64,000 nt of DNA, from positions 248,001 through 312,000 of the forward strand of contig NZ_BNEM01000002.1 of the NCBI RefSeq assembly GCF_018327705.1, read 5' to 3'. This DNA is from Catellatospora sp. TT07R-123. GTDB lineage: Bacteria; Actinomycetota; Actinomycetes; Mycobacteriales; Micromonosporaceae. Below the pieces are notes generated by a model that saw nothing but the letters and a program-made list of their open reading frames with translations, made no database searches and was not told where the DNA came from. Shown here in pieces: positions 17,138 through 25,587 of the stretch; position 1 is the first letter of the stretch; each line of letters opens with the position of its first letter. The position numbers and the translations under genes were made by a program.

Positions 17138-17875
17138 ATGGCGGAGTTCGTACACATCACCACGGCGGCGTCTGGACGGCGCATCGAGCGCACGGGCGTC
17201 GCCGCCCGCAGCCGGGGACCCGCCGGGGCGCGTGGCGTGTACTGCATGCCGGTGCTGGCGTCGTTCACCCTCACCCACCAGTGGGCACGTGAGCTGCGGC
17301 GCTGGCACCCGGGCGTGCTGGTCGCGGTCCACCTGCGGCTGCCCGACGACGAGCCGGTGACGTTCGGGCACTACGGTGCCGCGACGCGGGTGGCCACCGC
17401 CGCGCAGGCGGTCGCGGCGATCCGCGCCCTGGACGACCCCCGTGGCTACGAGGTGTTCCTGCCTCGCGCGGTCACGGCTGCCGAGGTGCGGCGGATCCGC
17501 ACCGTCCCGCAGGGTGTCGGCTGGCGCTACCTGCCCGGAGCCCACGGCAGGCGGCCGTGCACCTGCCCAGCCTGCGTCCAGCCCGGCACGCCCAACGTGG
17601 CCAGGCTGCGCCGCCGCTATCCCTACGACGAGCCGCCCACCCCGAAGAACGAGCTGATGGCGCGGCTGCGGGCCGCGACGGACGCAGACGAGATCGTCGA
17701 CGTGCTGTGGGAGCTGGGCCGGGGCCGGAGGGGCGGCGCCGAGGAACTGGCGTACCTGGTCGACCATCCCGACCCGGAGGTGCGCGAGACCCTGGAGAGC
17801 GTGCTGGGCTCGTACCGAGGTCGCGAAGCCCGGCGACTGCGGGAGCGCCTGCAGACGCTGCTCCCAGACGCGTGA
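17138..17875 (+). CDS. Protein with HITT/GVYCMP N-terminal domain and HEAT-like C-terminus
   Basis: 245 residues; function not recognised. The N-terminal ~90 residues start FVHITTAASGRRIERTGV, continue RGVYCMP and LVAVHLRLPDDEPVTFGHYG. This order (His, helix with Ile and Gly, then a Gly-Tyr strand) is reminiscent of ADP-ribosyltransferase-like folds such as KptA or DarT; that is inference only. A CTCPAC cluster near residue 142 may bind zinc. Residues about 165-240 look like one or two HEAT-like helical repeats. It is probably leaderless (TAGCAT 7 nt before the ATG). The next gene encodes a barstar-family protein. Confidence 0.7.
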   Translation: MAEFVHITTAASGRRIERTGVAARSRGPAGARGVYCMPVLASFTLTHQWARELRRWHPGVLVAVHLRLPDDEPVTFGHYGAATRVATAAQAVAAIRALDDPRGYEVFLPRAVTAAEVRRIRTVPQGVGWRYLPGAHGRRPCTCPACVQPGTPNVARLRRRYPYDEPPTPKNELMARLRAATDADEIVDVLWELGRGRRGGAEELAYLVDHPDPEVRETLESVLGSYRGREARRLRERLQTLLPDA

Positions 17876-17907
17876 CGCGCTCGCCGACCTGGGCTAACGT
17901 CCCTGTC

Positions 17908-18444
17908 ATGGCGGCCTTCGACCCGAATGCGGACCTGCGCCAGGATCTCGCGTTCCGTTTGATGAGGAACAGCCCGGTGACGCTGTTCTGGCGCCCGCAG
18001 GTGCTGCACGACACGCTGACCTGGCTGGAAGCCCACGGCTACCAGGTGACGCGCGTCGACGCCGCGCGCTGGTCATCGGATCGGGATCTGCATCGCGACA
18101 TCGCCGCCGCGCTCGACTTCCCGGACTACTACGGCGGCAACCTGAACGCCCTCAACGACTGCCTGCGCGACGTCGTCGACCAGGGCTACGGGTGGGCGCC
18201 GGGCACCACCGGCCTCGCCCTCGTCTTCACCGGGTATGACGCCTTCGCCGCCAGGTCGCCGGAGACCGCGCAGAGCGTCCTCGACCTCATGGCGGCCCAC
18301 TCCCGCAGCGCGCTGCTGTTCGGCCGGCGCCTCATGTGCCTGGTGCAAAGCGACGATCCGCAGATCCGGTTCGAGCCCGTCGGCGCCTCCCCCGTCATGT
18401 GGAACGGGGCCGAGTGGCTGGACTCCCGACGCCGCGCCGACTGA
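17908..18444 (+). CDS. Barstar-family protein
   Basis: 178 residues. The region from about residue 55 to 135 matches the barstar fold: an N-terminal strand ending in a Gly-Tyr turn, then RDIAAALDFPDYYGGNLNALNDCLRD, the hallmark helix-loop of RNase-inhibitor barstars. Barstar proteins block secreted or cytoplasmic RNases, and many family members are immunity proteins. The ~35-residue N-terminal extension is unusual. No barnase-type RNase is visible beside it; its only close neighbour is the HEAT-like protein 32 bp upstream. It is probably leaderless (TAACGT 7 nt before the ATG). Confidence 0.85.
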   Translation: MAAFDPNADLRQDLAFRLMRNSPVTLFWRPQVLHDTLTWLEAHGYQVTRVDAARWSSDRDLHRDIAAALDFPDYYGGNLNALNDCLRDVVDQGYGWAPGTTGLALVFTGYDAFAARSPETAQSVLDLMAAHSRSALLFGRRLMCLVQSDDPQIRFEPVGASPVMWNGAEWLDSRRRAD

Positions 18445-18574
18445 CCGGCCGTGAGCCGCGCCACCGCCTGCCGATGAGGTGTGCTCGTCCGCACGCCCTC
18501 GGTGATGGACGTCGCGGCGGACTCGGGACCTTCGGCCCGTACGCGGGGCCGGGCCAGGTGCGAGGCTGGTGGAC

Positions 18575-18757
18575 ATGCCCGCTGCATCGACCCGGACCGC
18601 GGTGAGGACCCGACCCGACGCGCGCTGCCCGCTCCGGCCCGGCCAGCCGTGCACGCTGTGCCAGCTCGACGTGACCGGCCCCGAGGACTGCCCGGTGGTG
18701 TACCTCGTGATGTCCGACGACGAACTGCGTGAGGGGCTGCGACGCACCCAGGGCTGA
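18575..18757 (+). CDS. Small cysteine-containing actinobacterial protein
   Basis: 60 residues, from an ATG with GAGG 9 nt upstream (a GTG at 18569 is an alternative). The core reads CPLRPGQPCTLCQ, GPEDCPVVYLVMSD, DELRE. Four cysteines in a CX(7)CX2CX(11)C pattern suggest a zinc or redox site. The sequence resembles short conserved actinobacterial proteins of unknown function. GC and codon use match the neighbours, so I take it as real. Confidence 0.6.
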   Translation: MPAASTRTAVRTRPDARCPLRPGQPCTLCQLDVTGPEDCPVVYLVMSDDELREGLRRTQG

Positions 18758-18911
18758 ACCATCCGGGGCCGGACGCGGACCGCGAAACACCGTCGTGGCG
18801 ACCATGGCCTACCGGGTCGTGCCGCCACCGGCGCCAGTGGCCGCATACGCCCAGATCTGGCTTCTGAGCTGCGGCGATGCCCACAGGACCCGGCCGTGGT
18901 AGTTTCGGCGA

Positions 18912-19745
18912 ATGCGCCAGAGCGGGTTCGTTGACGCGGTCGACGGCCTGGGCCGCAGCGACCACCTCTGCTGGGCGTTCGACACACACGACGAATTCCG
19001 GACGCTGGCCGCCCGTTTTCTCGCCGACGGCCTCGCCGCGGGCCAGCAGGTCGTCTACCTCGCCGAGTCCGCCGGTGCGGCCGAGCTCGACGGGTTCGGC
19101 GGGTTCGCCGCCGCCCGGGCCAGCGGCGCGGCCAGGGTGCAGGACCTGAGCATCTACGACCGCAGCCTGCTGGCCGAGCCCCGCGCGCAGGTGCGCGCCT
19201 ACGCGCAGGCCACCGAGCAGGCACTCGCGGCCGGTTACACCGGCCTGCGGGTGGCTGCCGACGCCACCCCGCTCGTGCGCACCCCGGCCGACCGGTCGGC
19301 GTTCGCCCGCTACGAGCACCTGGTCGACGTGTACATGACCCGCCATCCGTTCGCCGCGATGTGCGGCTACCACCGCGGTCGGCTGGACCCGGCCGCCATC
19401 GCCGAGCTGGCCTGCATGCATCCGCTGGCCAGGAGCTCGTCGGCCCCGCTGCGGCTGTTCGCGTCCGACCAGCCCGGGATCGACATGGTCCTGGCGGGCG
19501 AGGTCGACCTGGCCGGGCACGCGCTGCTCCGGACGGCACTCGAACACGCCGACGCGGCACCGGCCGGGGGCGAGATCTCCGTCGACGCCCGGCACCTGAC
19601 CTTCATCGACCACCGAGGACTCATGCGGCTCGCCGAGCACGTCCAGGCCCGGGGCGGCACCGCGGTGCTGCACACCGCCCGCGGCGCCACCCGGCTGCTG
19701 ACCGAACTGCTGGACCTGCCGCAGCTGCGGGTGTCGGCGTCATGA
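18912..19745 (+). CDS. MEDS-domain sensor with C-terminal STAS domain
   Basis: 277 residues. Residues 1-175 form a MEDS (methanogen/methylotroph DcmR sensory) domain: SDHLCWAFDTHDEF, AGQQVVYLAE and MCGYHRGRLD, a RecA-like fold thought to sense small ligands or redox state. Residues about 185-277 are a STAS domain with MVLAGEVDLAGH and VDARHLTFIDHRGL, the anti-sigma antagonist fold, although the usual phosphorylatable Ser after D is His-Arg here. Probably leaderless (TAGTTT 6 nt before the ATG). Its stop overlaps the next gene, a MEDS-kinase, so the two should work as a partner-switch pair. Confidence 0.85.
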   Translation: MRQSGFVDAVDGLGRSDHLCWAFDTHDEFRTLAARFLADGLAAGQQVVYLAESAGAAELDGFGGFAAARASGAARVQDLSIYDRSLLAEPRAQVRAYAQATEQALAAGYTGLRVAADATPLVRTPADRSAFARYEHLVDVYMTRHPFAAMCGYHRGRLDPAAIAELACMHPLARSSSAPLRLFASDQPGIDMVLAGEVDLAGHALLRTALEHADAAPAGGEISVDARHLTFIDHRGLMRLAEHVQARGGTAVLHTARGATRLLTELLDLPQLRVSAS

Positions 19746-20695
19746 GATCGGGACCGGCGGCCGGGCACCACGGCATCCTCCACGAGGCGGCGTTCTACGG
19801 CTCCGACGAGCAGTTCCTCGCGGTCGTGCTGCCGTTCCTGCGCGACGGGCTGGCGGCCGGCGAGCCGGCCGTGTCCCTGTTCGGCGAGCGGAACCAGAAT
19901 CTCGTACGCGAGGCGCTGGGTCCGGGCAGCGGGGTCGTCTTCATCGACGGCGACGGGCACTACCTGCGCCCGGCCGTGGCGATCCGCAGGCACCAGCAGA
20001 TGCTGGCCGAGTACGTGGCCGCCGGGGCGGCGCAGATCCGCATCGCCGGGGACGTGCCGCACCCCGGGGTCGGCGTGCCGTGGGAGTGGTGGGCGCGCTA
20101 CGAGGCCGCCGCCAACGAGGTCTACGACGCCTTCCCGATGTACGGGCTGTGCCCGTACGACACGCGGACCGCCCCGGCGCACGTGCTCGAGGACGCGCTG
20201 CGCACCCACAGCCACGTGGTGACCCCCGACGGGCGGCGGGAGGCCAGCGGCACGTACCAGAGTCCGCGGACGTTCCTGTCCACGGCGGTGGCGTCCTGGA
20301 CGGAGCCGTTGGAGGCCGGGCCGCCCGCGCTGTGGCTGGTCGATCCGGAGATCGCGCAGGCCCGGCACTCGGTGGCGGCGTTGCAGCGCACGGCCGGGCT
20401 CACCGGCGACGACCTGGACGGGCTGCTGCTCAGCACCAGCGAGGCGGTCACCAACGCCCGCCTGCACGGCGGGGCGCCGGTGCGGCTGAGCGCGTGGGCG
20501 GCGCCCGGCCGGATCATCGTGACCGTCGCCGACCGGGGACCGGGTCCGGCCGACCCGACCGCCGGGCTGGTGCCCGGTGCCGGGCCGGGCGGGCTCGGAC
20601 TGTGGCTGGCGCACCAGCTGTGCGCGTACGTGTCGCTGCGCACCGGCCCCGACGGGTTCACGATCCGGCTGATCGCGGGCGACGCTCCCGCCTGA
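19742..20695 (+). CDS. MEDS-domain sensor with RsbW-type HATPase domain
   Basis: 317 residues beginning in a 4-bp overlap (ATGA) with the MEDS-STAS gene. Residues 1-190 are a second MEDS domain (SDEQFLAVVLPFLRDGLAAG, then RIAGDVPHPG and YGLCPYDTR). Residues about 205-317 are an anti-sigma-type HATPase: STSEAVTNARLHGG (N box), VADRGPGPADP (G1) and GLGLWLAHQLCAYV (G2). The family phosphorylates STAS proteins and binds sigma factors. Two MEDS sensors, one carrying the antagonist and one the kinase, suggest a switch set by a shared ligand. Confidence 0.88.
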   Translation: MRSGPAAGHHGILHEAAFYGSDEQFLAVVLPFLRDGLAAGEPAVSLFGERNQNLVREALGPGSGVVFIDGDGHYLRPAVAIRRHQQMLAEYVAAGAAQIRIAGDVPHPGVGVPWEWWARYEAAANEVYDAFPMYGLCPYDTRTAPAHVLEDALRTHSHVVTPDGRREASGTYQSPRTFLSTAVASWTEPLEAGPPALWLVDPEIAQARHSVAALQRTAGLTGDDLDGLLLSTSEAVTNARLHGGAPVRLSAWAAPGRIIVTVADRGPGPADPTAGLVPGAGPGGLGLWLAHQLCAYVSLRTGPDGFTIRLIAGDAPA

Positions 20696-20746
20696 ACGGC
20701 ACCGCGGCCTCGCCGCCGGGGCGGCGATGCCGCTACCGTCGCTGCC

Positions 20747-22309
20747 GTGACCCCCGACTTATGGTTCCTGTCCGCAGACGAGCGCGGCAACCCGGCCACC
20801 GGCATCGACCGGCGGCGCGCCGACGGCCTGGCCTGGACCCGGGGCAACCGCGCCCGCCCCCTCGTGCACGGCGCGGCCTACTTCCACGAGCTGGTCGAGG
20901 TGCTGGCCGCGACCCGGGCGGGCGACGTGGTGATGTTCACCGACTGGCGCGGCGACCCCGACGAGCGGCTGGACGGGCCGCGCACCCAGGTCACGAAGGT
21001 GCTCGGCGACGCCGCCCGGCGCGGCGTGCGCGTGTACGGGCTGCTGTGGCGCTCGCACCCCGACTGGCTGCACTTCAGCTCGCCGCAGAACCGGCAGCTC
21101 GCCGAGCAGTTGCAGGCCGCCGGCGCCCACGTGCTGCTGGACATGCGGGTGCGGTTCGGCGGATCGCATCACCAGAAGATGTTCGTGGTACGCCACCAGG
21201 GCCGCCCGGACCGCGACGTGGCCTACGTCGGCGGCATCGACCTGTCCCGGGGCCGCAACGACGACGCCGAGCACCGCGGTGATCCGCTCGCCCCGCCGAT
21301 GGCGGCGGTCTACGGCCCGAACCCGCCCTGGCACGACATCCAGCTGGAGCTGCGCGGCCCGGCGGTGGGCGACGTCGAGCACGTCTTCCGCGAGCGGTGG
21401 GCCGACCCGAGCCGCCTGTCGCTGAACCTGCTGGACCGGTTGCGCGACCGGCTGTCGCGGCTGCGGACCGAGGCCCCGGCGCTGCCTGAGCAGCTGCCCG
21501 ATCCGCCCGCCTGCGGGACGCACAGCGTCCAGGTGCTGCGCACGTACCCGCGCCGGAAGCTTGGCCGCTACCCGTTCGCCCCGCGTGGGGAGCGCAGCAT
21601 CGCCCGGGGTTACCTCAAGGCGCTGGCCCGCGCGCAGGATCTGATCTACGTCGAGGATCAGTACCTGTGGTCGGCCCGTGTCATCCAGCCGTTCGCCCGC
21701 GCCCTGCGCGCCAACCCGCGCCTGCGCCTGATCTGCGTCGTGCCGCTGGCTCCCGACGCCGCCTCGCCGTCCATCGCCATGGCCGAGTCGTGGGGGCGCA
21801 AGCAGGCGATGCGGGTCCTGGGCCGGGCGGGAGGCGACCGGGTCGCGGTCTACGGCCTGGAGAACGCCGCCGGTACGCCGATCTACGTGCACGCCAAGGC
21901 GTGCATCGTGGACGACGCCTGGGCCACGGTCGGCTCGGACAATTTCAACCTGCGGTCGTGGACCTACGACTCCGAGTTGACGTGCGCGGTCGTCGACGAG
22001 GGACCCGATCCGACGTACGCCCGCGACCTGCGCCTGGAGCTGATGAGTGAGCATCTGGGCGGTGACGGCACGCCCGATCCGCGGCTGGGCGACGCCCAGG
22101 CGGCCTTCGAGGCGTTCGCGGCGGCGGCCGTGGAACTCGACGGCTGGCACGCGGCGGGAGGCGCAGGTCCCCGGCCGCGTGCCCGGCTGCGCCGCTACGA
22201 GCCGCCGAAGGTGCGCGGCTGGCAGCGGCTTCCCGCTCGCATCATCTACGAGCTGATCTGCGACCCGGACGGCCGTCCCCGGACGATGCGCATGCGCAAC
22301 CGGTTCTGA
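20747..22309 (+). CDS. Phospholipase D / cardiolipin-synthase-like protein
   Basis: 520 residues. Two HKD half-sites are present: HHQKMFVVR near residue 143, where the usual Asp is shifted or replaced, and the canonical HAKACIVDDAW near 383 followed by GSDNFNLRSW. Spacing fits full-length PLD superfamily enzymes that hydrolyse or transfer phosphatidyl groups. There is no signal peptide, so action at the inner membrane face is likely. The GTG start follows TACCGT by 7 nt with no Shine-Dalgarno, so it is probably leaderless. Its stop is only 3 bp from that of the convergent DinB gene. Confidence 0.88.
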   Translation: MTPDLWFLSADERGNPATGIDRRRADGLAWTRGNRARPLVHGAAYFHELVEVLAATRAGDVVMFTDWRGDPDERLDGPRTQVTKVLGDAARRGVRVYGLLWRSHPDWLHFSSPQNRQLAEQLQAAGAHVLLDMRVRFGGSHHQKMFVVRHQGRPDRDVAYVGGIDLSRGRNDDAEHRGDPLAPPMAAVYGPNPPWHDIQLELRGPAVGDVEHVFRERWADPSRLSLNLLDRLRDRLSRLRTEAPALPEQLPDPPACGTHSVQVLRTYPRRKLGRYPFAPRGERSIARGYLKALARAQDLIYVEDQYLWSARVIQPFARALRANPRLRLICVVPLAPDAASPSIAMAESWGRKQAMRVLGRAGGDRVAVYGLENAAGTPIYVHAKACIVDDAWATVGSDNFNLRSWTYDSELTCAVVDEGPDPTYARDLRLELMSEHLGGDGTPDPRLGDAQAAFEAFAAAAVELDGWHAAGGAGPRPRARLRRYEPPKVRGWQRLPARIIYELICDPDGRPRTMRMRNRF

Positions 22310-22312
22310 CGG

Positions 22313-22918
22313 CTAGCCGATCTGGAACGGGTACGCCGGGCCGGGCGGGTCCTCGCCCACGCGGCCGTCGACCGCCTCCCGGAGCAGGTCGGCGTGGCCG
22401 GTGTGCCGGGCGTACTCCTCGATCATGTCGACGAGCAGGCGGCGCAGTGTCAGCCGCGAACCGCCGGGTGCGGTGTACACGGCGTCGACCCCGAAGGACA
22501 GCAGCACCTGCGAGACCGCCAGCCGCGACCGCTCGACCGCCTGCTCCCATACCCCGTAGAGCTCGGCGGGCTGGTCGCGGCCGGCGGAGCGCCAGTCCCA
22601 GCCGGGCTCGGCCGCCCAGTCGACGTCGCGCCACGGTTTCGGCAGGTCGCCGCCGGCCAGGCCGCAGGTGAAGTTGAGGTCCTCCAGGTACGCCAGGTGC
22701 TTGAGCAGCCCGCCGAGCGTCACCCGCGAGACCCCGACCCTCATCCGCAGCGCGTGCTCGCCGAGACCGGCGCATTTCCACGCGAAGGTGGCACGCTGCC
22801 GTTCCAGCGAGCCCAGCAGCGTCTCGGCCTCGCCGCCGACGGCGGGCGGCTCGGGATAGCCCGCTTCGACCTGCGTCAACGCCGGCTCCTCTCCACGGTC
22901 GTGCAGGGTGGCGGTCAC
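22313..22918 (-). CDS. DinB-superfamily (DUF664) protein, mycothiol-transferase-like
   Basis: 201 residues from a GTG overlapping the upstream small gene (GTGA). It forms the DinB four-helix bundle: ETLLGSLERQRATFAWKCAGL, then VTLGGLLKHLAYLED with the first His, and MIEEYARHTGHADLLRE with the HxxH pair that binds metal. In actinobacteria DinB proteins include mycothiol-dependent maleylpyruvate isomerases and S-transferases for detoxification, the likeliest role. Confidence 0.8.
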   Translation of the reverse strand: MTATLHDRGEEPALTQVEAGYPEPPAVGGEAETLLGSLERQRATFAWKCAGLGEHALRMRVGVSRVTLGGLLKHLAYLEDLNFTCGLAGGDLPKPWRDVDWAAEPGWDWRSAGRDQPAELYGVWEQAVERSRLAVSQVLLSFGVDAVYTAPGGSRLTLRRLLVDMIEEYARHTGHADLLREAVDGRVGEDPPGPAYPFQIG

Positions 22919-23100
22919 AGCCCCGCATAGCTCCACGCGAATTCGGCCGCCAGTTCCGCGCGTACGGCGTGCTCGGCCGCCGCACACGGTGACGGCCGGC
23001 CGCAGCCGTCGCAGACCGGCTCGGCCAACGGCGCCGGTCCGGCGTCGACCGGCAGGTCCACCACGCTGCCGAATGCCATGTCGCCTCGCACGTGCTGCAT
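22915..23100 (-). CDS. Small CxxC protein coupled to the DinB gene
   Basis: 61 residues from an ATG with AGGAGG 4-5 nt upstream, which decides against the in-frame ATGs at 23163 and 23079. The centre reads CDGCGRPSPC, a possible zinc knuckle, followed by a helical tail AEHAVRAELAAEFAWSY. The stop overlaps the DinB start. No function recognised. A thiol-chemistry accessory to the mycothiol-transferase-like partner is conceivable. Confidence 0.6.
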   Translation of the reverse strand: MQHVRGDMAFGSVVDLPVDAGPAPLAEPVCDGCGRPSPCAAAEHAVRAELAAEFAWSYAGL

Positions 23101-23205
23101 GTCGCCTCCTCGGCCACGGGCGGCGACGGCGCCGCCCCGGCATCGGCATTCCCGCCGTGGCACGGGGCAAACATCGTCGCCGTCAGCGGCGGCAGCGGCG
23201 GGCGG

Positions 23206-24033
23206 TCACGCCCGCTGGTACTCCTCCCAGGTCACCTTCGGGTCGACCACCGGGCCGTCGTCGGGCGCGTGGTTGGCGAGCCCGTTGAAGCCCAGGTAGT
23301 AGTCCCCGGCCTGGTTGCGGGCCGGAGCCGACAGGTCGGTGTCGGCCAGTGCGATCGCGTGGATGTGGTACGGCCAGTCGCCCTGAGACGGGGTCCGCAC
23401 CCAGGCGGCGAAGCCGACCTGCCGCAGCCTCCTGGCCACGGTGGTCCGCACCGCGGCGGTCATCCCGGTGACCGAGACGTCCAGCGCGCCCCCGCCGTCG
23501 TGGGTGCCCGCCGACGTCGGATCGTTGCCCGGACTGTACGACCCCTGGTCGAAGCTCAGCGTGAACCCGAGCAGCCGCTCGGCCTCCAGCACCATGGCCT
23601 TGGTGCGGGCGTTGACGGGCACGCCCCGGAAGGTCGAGCGCGCCCCGGGCGAGATGGACCGGATCACCGTGTACCGCTGGTCGCCGAGCAGCCGCAGCGA
23701 GGTCGGCCCCGGCAGGCCGGTCGCGTCGAGCCCGGTGTATCCCAGCGACCGCTGGTAGGCGGCGTAGGCGTCGATCGTCTTGGTGCCGAAGTGCCCGTCG
23801 ACGTAGGCCGCGGCGAGCAGGCCGAGGTCTCGCAGCGCCCGCTCCACCAGCAGCACGCTGTCGCGGCTGCCCGGGGTGATCGCGGTGTCGGCCCGCCGGG
23901 GGTCGATCTGCGCCGCCTTGACGACCGCCTCCATGTCGACGGTCGGCAGCGCGGCGTGCACCGGCACCGCCCCGCTCGCCGCCGCCAGCGCACCGGCCAG
24001 TGCGGCCGCGGCCAGGGCTCTCCTCGTGGGCAT
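23206..24033 (-). CDS. Secreted peptidoglycan-binding, M15-like D,D-peptidase
   Basis: 275 residues with a signal peptide (1-27, cleavage after VHA) and a strong GGGAGG before the ATG. Residues about 55-115 are a PG_binding_1 repeat (VLLVERALRDLGLLAAAYVDGHFG). The C-terminal part has THDGGGALDVS and WPYHIHAIAL, the His-Asp and His-x-His zinc ligands of M15 D-Ala-D-Ala carboxypeptidases. It probably trims cell-wall peptides outside the cell. It is a single gene divergent from the HisD-like operon. Confidence 0.8.
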   Translation of the reverse strand: MPTRRALAAAALAGALAAASGAVPVHAALPTVDMEAVVKAAQIDPRRADTAITPGSRDSVLLVERALRDLGLLAAAYVDGHFGTKTIDAYAAYQRSLGYTGLDATGLPGPTSLRLLGDQRYTVIRSISPGARSTFRGVPVNARTKAMVLEAERLLGFTLSFDQGSYSPGNDPTSAGTHDGGGALDVSVTGMTAAVRTTVARRLRQVGFAAWVRTPSQGDWPYHIHAIALADTDLSAPARNQAGDYYLGFNGLANHAPDDGPVVDPKVTWEEYQRA

Positions 24034-24201
24034 CGCGCCTCCCAGAATACGGCGGCGTCCTGATCGGAGCCGCCTGTGTCGATGTCGGCACGACCGTAGG
24101 GCAGGGCACTACACGAGCGGTACAAGGTCGCTACAGCACCGCGGCCCCGGCCGGCGGGGCCGGGGGCGCGGCTCATGGGCCACCGCGCCGAGTACGCGGT
24201 A

Positions 24202-24218
24202 TGGAAACAGCGTTTCCA
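24202..24218. promoter_or_regulatory. LacI-type operator upstream of the HisD-like operon
   Basis: TGGAAACAGCGTTTCCA has perfect 6-bp arms around 5 bp, the form of GalR/LacI operators. It is 59 bp before the HisD-like start. No LacI gene lies in this window. The rest of 24034-24276 holds the divergent promoter of the peptidase. Confidence 0.6.
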
Positions 24219-24276
24219 AACTGCTACGCTCGGCGCCCGGCGGTGCGCGGCAGCCCGCGGCGATCGGAGGCAGGAC

Positions 24277-25587
24277 GTGCCCATCCACCTCAAGACGGCC
24301 CCACCGGTCTCGGCGAGCACACCGGCAGGGGTGCGCGAGACCGTGGCCGCGATCATCGCCGACGTGCGGCAGCGCGGCGATCAGGCGGTGCGGGAACTGT
24401 CGGCGCGGTTCGACTCGTGGAGCCCGGACCGGTTCCGGCTGGCGCCCGACGAGGTCGACCGCATCGTCGCCGGTGTGCCGGCCCAGGTGCTCGACGACAT
24501 CCGTACGGCGCAGGCCAACGTGCGCGCCTTCGCCGAGCACCAGCGCCGGTCGCTGCACGACTTCGAGGTCGAGACCTCGCCCGGTGTCCGGCTCGGCCAG
24601 CGCAGCATCCCGGTGGCGGCGGCCGGGGCCTACATCCCGGGCGGCCGATACCCCCTGGTCGCCTCGGCCCACATGACCATCGTCACCGCCAAGGTCGCCG
24701 GAGTGGAGCGCGTGGCCGCGTGCACGCCGCCGATCCGCGGGCAGGTGCCCGCCGCGACCGTGGCCGCGATGCATCTGGCCGGTGCGGACGAGATCTACCT
24801 GCTCGGCGGCGTCCAGGCCGTCGCCGCCCTGGCCCTGGGCACCGAGACCCTCGCCCCGGTCGCCATGATCTCCGGACCCGGCAACGCGTACGTGGCCGAG
24901 GCCAAGCGGCAGCTGTTCGGCGAGGTCGGCATCGATCTGCTGGCCGGGCCCACCGAGATCCTGATCATCGCCGACGACGCCGCCGACCCGTTCGTGGTCG
25001 CGGTCGACCTGCTGAGCCAGGCCGAACACGGCCCGGACTCCCCCGCCATCCTCATCACCACCTCGCGGCCGCTGGGCGAGCAGGTGATCGCCCACGTCGA
25101 GCAGCTGCTGCCGACGATGCCGACCCGCGACTTCGCCGGCCCCGCGTGGCGCGACCACGGCCAGGTCCTCGTCGTGGCCGACCTGGCCGAGGCGTACGCG
25201 GTCGCCGACGGGTTCGCGTGCGAGCACGTGCAGGTGCTGACCCGCGAGCCGCGGCAGGCCCTGGACCGGATGCGCAACTACGGCGCGCTGTTCCTCGGCG
25301 AGGCGACGTGCGTGTCCTACGGCGACAAGGTGATCGGCACCAACCACACGCTGCCGACCCGGCAGGGCGCCCGCTACACGGGCGGGCTGTGGGTGGGCCG
25401 CTACCTCAAGACGGTCACCTATCAGGAGGTGCTCGAACCGGCGGCCAGTGTGGAACTGGGCAGGCTGTGCGGGCGGGCCAGCCGGGTCGAGCTGTTCGAG
25501 GGCCACGCCCGCTCCGGCGACGTCCGCGCGGCCAAGTACGGCGGCGACGAACTCGCCTGGTCCGACCACCGGTGGACCCGGCCGTGA
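24277..25587 (+). CDS. Histidinol-dehydrogenase-family enzyme, probably catabolic paralogue
   Basis: 436 residues from a GTG with GGAGG 6 nt upstream. It shows the family's zinc and catalytic residues: QAEHG, CEHVQVL (Glu-His base) and [14 protein letters not shown] (Asp and His). True HisD usually lacks the [13 protein letters not shown] wording, and no his gene is adjacent. Instead an SDR follows in a 4-bp overlap, and a LacI-type operator precedes. This fits paralogues that oxidise hydroxy-sulfonates or sugar-derived alcohols (HpsN type) rather than histidine biosynthesis. Substrate unproven. Confidence 0.75.
   Translation: MPIHLKTAPPVSASTPAGVRETVAAIIADVRQRGDQAVRELSARFDSWSPDRFRLAPDEVDRIVAGVPAQVLDDIRTAQANVRAFAEHQRRSLHDFEVETSPGVRLGQRSIPVAAAGAYIPGGRYPLVASAHMTIVTAKVAGVERVAACTPPIRGQVPAATVAAMHLAGADEIYLLGGVQAVAALALGTETLAPVAMISGPGNAYVAEAKRQLFGEVGIDLLAGPTEILIIADDAADPFVVAVDLLSQAEHGPDSPAILITTSRPLGEQVIAHVEQLLPTMPTRDFAGPAWRDHGQVLVVADLAEAYAVADGFACEHVQVLTREPRQALDRMRNYGALFLGEATCVSYGDKVIGTNHTLPTRQGARYTGGLWVGRYLKTVTYQEVLEPAASVELGRLCGRASRVELFEGHARSGDVRAAKYGGDELAWSDHRWTRP

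Noticed and set aside
24277-25587. Histidine-biosynthesis hisD
   Set aside because: No other his gene is near; an SDR partner and LacI-type operator suggest a catabolic paralogue.
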